A program made the translations under genes and the position numbers. This document shows, one piece after another, positions 14,214 through 17,806 of a stretch of DNA of 17,806 nt (position 1 is its first letter; every line of letters begins with the position of its first letter). This DNA is from an uncultured Bacilli bacterium. Lineage in GTDB: Bacteria; Bacillota_I; Bacilli_A; RFN20; CAG-288. The notes beneath the pieces were generated by a model, which worked only from the letters and a program-made list of their open reading frames with translations, did not search any database and was not told the DNA's origin. The stretch covers positions 1-17,806 of the forward strand of contig CAOSOP010000013.1 of NCBI GenBank assembly GCA_948525355.1. Direction: 5' to 3'.

Positions 14214-15098
14214 TCAATCAGCATATTCTTCATATTGTAAAGCAACAGCTAATGCTCCTGGACCAATATGACAAGCAACTGATAACGATAATTGATCAAT
14301 ATATCTAAACTTAATATTTGGGAATGCTGCTTTAACTTCTTCAGCAAATTTAACAGCTTCATCATAGTTCTGCGTATGAGCAACTGAAATGCTCAATTTG
14401 CCTTGTTCATAGTATTCTTTAAGTTTACCATTTTCAACTTCATCTTTAACTCTATCAATCATCTTTTTCTTTGCTTGAGTTATTGAACGACACATAGCAA
14501 ATTTATCAAAACTATCACCATCTGAATATAGAACGGGCTTAATTTTTAAAACCGTTCCTAATGCAGCCGCTGCTGCAGTGATTCTTCCACCCTTACGAAG
14601 ATAATATAATGTATCAAGATAAATGTATATAGAGTTGATTTTACCAGTTTTTTCTAAGTATTCCTTTATCTCCTTACCAGTTTTTCCAAGCTTGATAAGA
14701 TTTAAAGCTTCGATGACACTGATTCTTTGTGTAACAGAAATACGTTTATTATCAACAACATATACCTTATCCTTGAACTTCTCTTCAGCTAATTTTAATG
14801 CATTAGCACATGTTCCACTCAAACCGCTTGACATTGGAATATAAACTATTTCCTCATAGTCATTAAGCAACTCTGTCCAAAGATCCTCTAAATAAAACAA
14901 AGAAGGTTGTGATGTAGAAACATTAGTTCCCTTATCTCTTAAATGAACATAGAATTGGTCTTGAGTTATTGAAATATCTTCTAAAAACTCTTCTCCATTA
15001 ACAACAAATGGCATCGGAATATTAACAACATTGATTTCCTTTGCAGCAGATTGAGTCAAACCTGAGTTTGAGTCAGTAATAACAATAGTTTTATTCAT
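14214..15098 (-). CDS. DegV-family fatty-acid-binding protein (FakB type)
   Basis: DegV proteins bind a single fatty acid; the FakB members present it to the kinase FakA to make acyl-phosphate for phospholipid synthesis. The 294-aa product has the family marks in order: IVITDSNSGL near the N-terminus, STSQPS (fatty-acid head-group loop), YIPMSSGLSGT, LDTLYYLRKGGRI and the C-terminal HIGPGALAVAL. I chose the ATG at 15098 because homology starts at MNKTIVITDS; a frame 11 codons longer exists. The ribosome site is weak (GGAAAAG). No fakA gene is nearby, but acpP lies two genes downstream, so exogenous fatty-acid use is a sensible context. Which fatty acid is bound cannot be told. Confidence 0.92.
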   Translation of the reverse strand: MNKTIVITDSNSGLTQSAAKEINVVNIPMPFVVNGEEFLEDISITQDQFYVHLRDKGTNVSTSQPSLFYLEDLWTELLNDYEEIVYIPMSSGLSGTCANALKLAEEKFKDKVYVVDNKRISVTQRISVIEALNLIKLGKTGKEIKEYLEKTGKINSIYIYLDTLYYLRKGGRITAAAAALGTVLKIKPVLYSDGDSFDKFAMCRSITQAKKKMIDRVKDEVENGKLKEYYEQGKLSISVAHTQNYDEAVKFAEEVKAAFPNIKFRYIDQLSLSVACHIGPGALAVALQYEEYAD

Positions 15099-15168
15099 AA
15101 ATACTTTTCCATCCAAATAATATTTTATCACACCATTTTTGACTTGTATAGATATTAAAATACAACTT

Positions 15169-15798
15169 TTATTCTAGCAAAGAAGATAATAATTCTCTCA
15201 AAAACCAATCAGCCATGCTATTCAATCTATTGGTTTCGGAATTATAGTGAACAGTATTCTTATTTATTAGTAAATAAGATTCATATTTAAATGTTGCAAA
15301 TTTTGAAAAGTCATATCTGTTATCGATGGTTTTAGAAAAAACGCATAAACCAACTTTATCATTTCCAGACATCAAATATTCTTCAGGTTCCACCTTCTGT
15401 AAAAAAGGCATATTCTCATAAACATTATATGGAAGAAAGTTCGAATAAGCACTGCTTCCAAGCTGTTCAATGTGTTCTTTACTTAAAACGATAAACTCAG
15501 AAATCTTCGCATATTGAGTATAATGTTCATAAAAATCTGCATCATCACCATTAAAATCATATACATTTAATTTTCTAAGTCCCTGTGATTTAACTTTATT
15601 AATCATAAGTGACCTAAAATTATATCGATCGTTCATTTCTTTTCTTTGAATAAAAATAGAAATCGTTTCATTTGCCTTTGGTTGCAAACGATAATACAAA
15701 ACAAAGTGACCAACTATGGTTATAAGAAAAGCTCCAATAATCGCGTAAACTTGAAAGTATGTATTAAATATTCCTAATCTTCTCTTAAACTTAGACAT
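15169..15798 (-). CDS. unknown protein with one N-terminal membrane helix
   Basis: I do not recognise this 209-aa protein. It starts with a basic tip (MSKFKRRLG), then one hydrophobic helix (about residues 13-35). A soluble domain of about 170 residues follows, mixed in charge and rich in Tyr, Phe and Asn. The charge pattern places the domain outside if the helix is a simple anchor. GAGGTG lies inside the last codons of the upstream gene, and the two genes overlap by eight bases, so they are translationally coupled and likely form a complex or pathway pair. No catalytic motif is visible. Confidence 0.75.
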   Translation of the reverse strand: MSKFKRRLGIFNTYFQVYAIIGAFLITIVGHFVLYYRLQPKANETISIFIQRKEMNDRYNFRSLMINKVKSQGLRKLNVYDFNGDDADFYEHYTQYAKISEFIVLSKEHIEQLGSSAYSNFLPYNVYENMPFLQKVEPEEYLMSGNDKVGLCVFSKTIDNRYDFSKFATFKYESYLLINKNTVHYNSETNRLNSMADWFLRELLSSLLE

Positions 15799-16246
15799 GT
15801 TTGCACACCTCTAAAATATATCTTCCACTCATGACAAGACGATAACTTGTCGTAACATCAATATCCTCTAATTCATCAAGTGATAAAAGCTCTTCAACTT
15901 CACCATTATACATTACACTGTACTTATAGCAACAAACCTTGTGGACATTGAATTGTGTTCCAGCAGTATTAATAAAGAAAACATTATCAATTTCATCTCT
16001 TTTATTACTTAGTATCTTTTCATGAATAGATAAGTCGCGGTAAACAACTAAACAAAGGAATAACACAATATCTAAAAAAATGAATGATAAAAAGAAGATG
16101 ATTATATCGACATAAAGCAAAGTATTATGATCATTCCACAAAAAGACAGCAAGAAAAAATAGACTAAAAAATATAAGTCCTGATATTATGCTAGATATTA
16201 TTATAATAAGTTTATTTCGACGAATTAGTTTAATGTTTTTTTCCAT
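15791..16246 (-). CDS. unknown two-helix membrane protein, predicted leaderless mRNA
   Basis: I do not recognise this 151-aa protein. It has a basic N-terminal tip (MEKNIKLIRRNK), two hydrophobic helices (about residues 13-36 and 45-70, separated by NDHNT) and a soluble C-terminal part of about 75 residues. Basic residues at both ends put N- and C-termini in the cytosol. I chose the ATG at 16246. A TTG frame opens seven codons earlier, but it runs through the -10 box. No ribosome site exists upstream, and the ATG is six bases after a perfect TATAAT, so translation probably starts at the mRNA 5' end. Its stop overlaps the next gene, which is probably its partner. Confidence 0.72.
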   Translation of the reverse strand: MEKNIKLIRRNKLIIIISSIISGLIFFSLFFLAVFLWNDHNTLLYVDIIIFFLSFIFLDIVLFLCLVVYRDLSIHEKILSNKRDEIDNVFFINTAGTQFNVHKVCCYKYSVMYNGEVEELLSLDELEDIDVTTSYRLVMSGRYILEVCKHV

Positions 16247-16252
16247 AACAAA

Positions 16253-16281
16253 ATTATAACAAGACAAAAAATATTAATCAA
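16253..16281 (-). promoter_or_regulatory. promoter placing the mRNA start at the ATG
   Basis: On the minus strand TTGATT (16281-16276), a 17-base spacer and a perfect TATAAT (16258-16253) are followed by TTTGTT and then the ATG at 16246. The usual start site, about seven bases after the -10, would be the A of the ATG itself. Confidence 0.75.
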
Positions 16282-16347
16282 ATAAAAACTAGTTTTTTAA
16301 GGCTTTTTTATAAAATTCGTGATAAAGTCCAATACTACTCTATTAAC

Positions 16348-16376
16348 TTGTGTAAAATATATAGCAATGGTATAAT
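16348..16376 (+). promoter_or_regulatory. promoter of the zinc-ribbon membrane protein
   Basis: TTGTGT (16348-16353), a 17-base spacer and a perfect TATAAT (16371-16376) with a TGG extension just upstream. GAGGAGG and the ATG at 16399 follow. It diverges from the leaderless promoter about 70 bases away. Confidence 0.75.
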
Positions 16377-16398
16377 TAAATTAGAGGAGGAATAGTTT

Positions 16399-16872
16399 AT
16401 GAGTAAGCTAAGCAAAGCATTGAGAATATTGTGTAAGTTTTTTGGAATTCTTATCACTGTTGCTGGTGTTGGATTTATTGTTATTGCGTGTGTAGACTTT
16501 TTTAAATGCTTTAACACTGAAAAAAATCCAGACTTATACTATTTTTTCTTTATCGGCGTAGGTGTTCTTGCCGTTGGATGTGTATTAATCAATATAGGTT
16601 TTAGCAAAGAAATTAGATCACATGCCGTTAATAGAGCTGCAAAAATAATCAATGAGACAAAAGAAAAGCTCAACCTCCCTGAGCAAAATAATGAAAGAAT
16701 AGTTAATATTAATAAAGAAGAAATTGTCTGTGACTCATGCGGTGAAAAAAACTCAGCTAACAGCAAATACTGCACTAAATGTGGTCAGCAACTATCAATT
16801 GAATGTAGATATTGCCAAACACTTAATAATAAAAGTGATAAATATTGTAAGAATTGCGGAAAGCGTTTATAA
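16399..16872 (+). CDS. membrane protein with two C-terminal zinc ribbons
   Basis: The 157-aa product has two hydrophobic helices (about residues 10-33 and 46-67), a linker helix, and two tandem zinc ribbons. The first uses C111/C114 and C125/C128 (CDSCGEKNSANSKYCTKCG). The second uses C136/C139 and C150/C153 (CRYCQTLNNKSDKYCKNCG). This double zinc-ribbon arrangement is common in small Firmicute membrane proteins of unknown role and is assumed to bind zinc in the cytosol. The ribosome site GAGGAGG is strong, and its own promoter is clear. No operon partner follows on this strand. It could be a protein-protein adaptor at the membrane; no enzymatic motif is seen. Confidence 0.85.
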   Translation: MSKLSKALRILCKFFGILITVAGVGFIVIACVDFFKCFNTEKNPDLYYFFFIGVGVLAVGCVLINIGFSKEIRSHAVNRAAKIINETKEKLNLPEQNNERIVNINKEEIVCDSCGEKNSANSKYCTKCGQQLSIECRYCQTLNNKSDKYCKNCGKRL

Positions 16873-16935
16873 AAATTAAAATCAATTACTTTTTGGTATA
16901 AGAAGAATTATTATACTATCACAATATACTTCTCA

Positions 16936-17454
16936 CTAAATAATCCAATACTGCTTGCCCCAGTTTTCAAAATTCCACTTATCGGAGTATTCATTACACT
17001 CATAATCAATATAAAATAATTTCCCATTTTGAAGCACAAAATTAGTAGGATAGTAATCTATATTTAAATTTTCCGCATAGAGCAATTTACACATTTCTTC
17101 AACCTGTTCAATGCAGTAGTTTGGTAAATTATTTCTTTTTATAAGTTCATCAGCTGTAAGACCATCAATAAACTCTTTCAATATTCTTTCCTTAGATATA
17201 TCCACTTCAATCATTAATGGCAATGGGATTCCAAGTGCTAAAAGTCTTTTGTAATCATTAAGTTCTGCTTCAATTTTGTTTCCAAAATTATAGTAGTCAC
17301 AAGGCTCATGATGAATTTGCTTTAAAACATATTTCTTATCATCTCTTATAACCAAATACGAATAACCACCTTTTCCCTTGCCTAACAACTTGATAACAGA
17401 ATATACCTTATTATTAACTTCTATCTCTTTTGGCAAAGTGTTATTTTTATCCAT
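16936..17454 (-). CDS. miniature protein-kinase/aminoglycoside-phosphotransferase-fold protein
   Basis: The 172-aa product has a kinase-like order of motifs. GKGKGGYSYLV (residues 25-35, glycine loop) is followed by YVLKQI with K45, IEAELNDYKRL with E63 as the likely salt-bridge partner, and the hinge ILKEFIDG (91-98). Next come the catalytic-loop equivalent IDYYPTNFVL (D133, N138) and the metal-binding YIDYE (D150). This resembles the APH/choline-kinase and RIO/Bud32 branches, and at this length it lacks most of the usual C-lobe. The histidine normally two residues before the catalytic Asp is Asn131. I chose the ATG at 17454, since AGGAGATTTTTT precedes it; a longer frame reaches 17499. The substrate is unknown; it may phosphorylate a small molecule or a protein. 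Confidence 0.75.
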   Translation of the reverse strand: MDKNNTLPKEIEVNNKVYSVIKLLGKGKGGYSYLVIRDDKKYVLKQIHHEPCDYYNFGNKIEAELNDYKRLLALGIPLPLMIEVDISKERILKEFIDGLTADELIKRNNLPNYCIEQVEEMCKLLYAENLNIDYYPTNFVLQNGKLFYIDYECNEYSDKWNFENWGKQYWII

Positions 17455-17471
17455 AAAAAATCTCCTATTCA

Positions 17472-17499
17472 ATACTATTTCGATATTTATAAAATACAA
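17472..17499 (-). promoter_or_regulatory. probable promoter of the mini-kinase gene
   Basis: On the minus strand TTGTAT (17499-17494), a 16-base spacer and TAGTAT (17477-17472) lie 17 bases before the ATG, just after the tRNA terminator. Confidence 0.45.
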
Positions 17500-17502
17500 A
17501 TT

Positions 17503-17535
17503 TAATAAAAAATCTCTGACTTTATATCAGAGATT
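17503..17535 (-). terminator. terminator after tRNA-Ala
   Basis: AATCTCTGA (17511-17519) and TCAGAGATT (17527-17535) form a perfect 9-bp stem with a 7-nt loop. On the minus strand it is followed by TTTTTATT. It starts 12 bases beyond the CCA end of the tRNA. Confidence 0.9.
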
Positions 17536-17546
17536 ATTTACGCTAA

Positions 17547-17622
17547 TGGTGGAGCTGACGAGGATCGAACTCGCCACCCCCTGCTTGCAAAGCAGGTGCT
17601 CTACCAGCTGAGCTACACCCCC
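17547..17622 (-). tRNA. tRNA-Ala (anticodon UGC), CCA encoded
   Basis: The 76-base cloverleaf on the minus strand has acceptor GGGGGTG/CAGCTCC, D arm GCTC/GAGC, anticodon stem CCTGC/GCAGG with loop TTTGCAA (anticodon TGC), T arm GCGAG-TTCGATC-CTCGT, discriminator A and encoded CCA. The acceptor has the G3-U70 pair that marks alanine tRNAs. Position 5:68 is G-G, a mismatch where a standard pair or G-U is expected. It has its own promoter and terminator. Confidence 0.97.
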
Positions 17623-17632
17623 AGCAAATGAG

Positions 17633-17661
17633 AGTATACCAAAGTGCAATTTATAAATCAA
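17633..17661 (-). promoter_or_regulatory. tRNA-Ala promoter with A-rich upstream element
   Basis: On the minus strand TTGATT (17661-17656), a 17-base spacer and TATACT (17638-17633) lie ten bases before the mature tRNA 5' end. A run of almost only A residues (about 17662-17680) lies just upstream, as in UP elements of strong stable-RNA promoters. Confidence 0.8.
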
Positions 17662-17689
17662 CATTTTTTTTATTTTTTCATAATACTCC

Positions 17690-17806
17690 CCCCTACATCC
17701 CACACCCACCCCGAGAGCGCTGCCCCTGGCAGCGGACGAAATGGGGTGGGCGTTGAAGGCGGGGCTCCTACCAGATACGAAGTTACTAATCGAGGACAAC
17801 TGGCGT
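17690..17806 (-). other. GC-rich segment with a long hairpin, possible structured RNA
   Basis: This segment is far richer in G+C than the rest of the window. CCCACCCC (17705-17712) pairs with GGGGTGGG (17743-17750), and within it CGCTGCC (17718-17724) pairs with GGCAGCG (17728-17734) over a CCT loop. The outer stem extends by three more pairs if read as minus-strand RNA (with a G-U), but not as plus-strand RNA (A-C), which favours the minus strand. GC-rich islands in AT-rich genomes are often functional RNA. It matches no tmRNA, RNase P, SRP or T-box motif that I can recognise. It runs off the window edge. Confidence 0.4.

Noticed and set aside
16882..16925. Inverted repeat GTATAA/TTATAC between the zinc-ribbon gene and the mini-kinase gene as a terminator
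   Set aside because: Only six A/T-rich pairs and no T run on either strand, so I do not list it as a terminator.
17527..17799. A 90-codon minus-strand ORF containing GGVAQLVEHLLCKQG, and the plus-strand frame ending RIELATPCLQSRC
   Set aside because: Both are the well-known translation artefacts of a tRNA gene; the tRNA-Ala at 17547-17622 explains them.
1..17806. CRISPR arrays, insertion sequences, prophage or rRNA
   Set aside because: No regularly spaced repeats, transposase or integrase motifs, structural phage genes or rRNA sequences were seen anywhere in the window.
17690..17806. Integron attC site or SRP/tmRNA/RNase P fragment
   Set aside because: The core sites of attC and the invariant motifs of these RNAs are not present; only nested stems and high GC are supported.

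Overview
The window is one stretch of low-GC (roughly one-third G+C by eye) bacterial chromosome. It looks like a Bacilli-type Firmicute on the branch near Erysipelotrichales, Izemoplasma or Acholeplasma. The clues are strong AGGAGG ribosome sites, TTGNNN-17-TATAAT promoters, U-tract terminators, a CcpA-type cre site, and family content (degV, CvpA, TraX, zinc-ribbon membrane proteins). Tryptophan is encoded by TGG and TGA is used as a stop, for example in the ATGA overlap at 10720-10723, so this is not a Mycoplasma/Spiroplasma code. A gpr-type germination protease implies a spore-forming organism or one descended from spore formers. I see no phage, IS element, CRISPR array or rRNA. Both extreme ends (1-57 and about 17690-17806) are clearly more GC-rich than the rest.

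Layout. At 105-1677 (minus) lie fmt and a translationally overlapping ECF-transporter S component, ending in a terminator. Divergent from fmt is the cysteine pair cysK-cysE (1734-3090, plus); the CysE C-terminus is cut short in a GC-rich hairpin. From 9827 down to 3077 (minus) runs an apparent operon. It holds a 1595-residue protein with a CvpA-like four-helix membrane head and a giant repeated helical ectodomain, then a polysaccharide deacetylase, then gpr overlapping it, then a small exported or membrane peptide gene followed by alternative RNA hairpins and a terminator. At 9895-13640 (plus) are a CPBP intramembrane protease and a TraX-like membrane protein (ATGA-coupled), thioredoxin, and a two-domain nucleoside (uridine-type) kinase behind a promoter whose -35 lies inside a perfect cre palindrome.

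At 13645-14202 (minus) are rpsU (57 aa) and acpP, separated by a terminator that leaves almost no room for a separate acpP promoter. Next come degV (a FakB-type fatty-acid-binding protein) and two overlapping small membrane protein genes read from a promoter that predicts a leaderless mRNA. Finally there is a divergent zinc-ribbon membrane protein, a miniature APH/Ser-Thr-type kinase, tRNA-Ala(UGC) with promoter and terminator, and a GC-rich hairpin segment that may be an unassigned structured RNA.

The most interesting items are the giant repeat protein in an operon with spore/envelope genes, the GC-rich structured segment upstream of tRNA-Ala, the cre-controlled nucleoside kinase, the leaderless membrane-protein operon, and the cysE 3' end with the adjacent compositionally different block. 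All family names come from motif recognition by eye; no database search was run.
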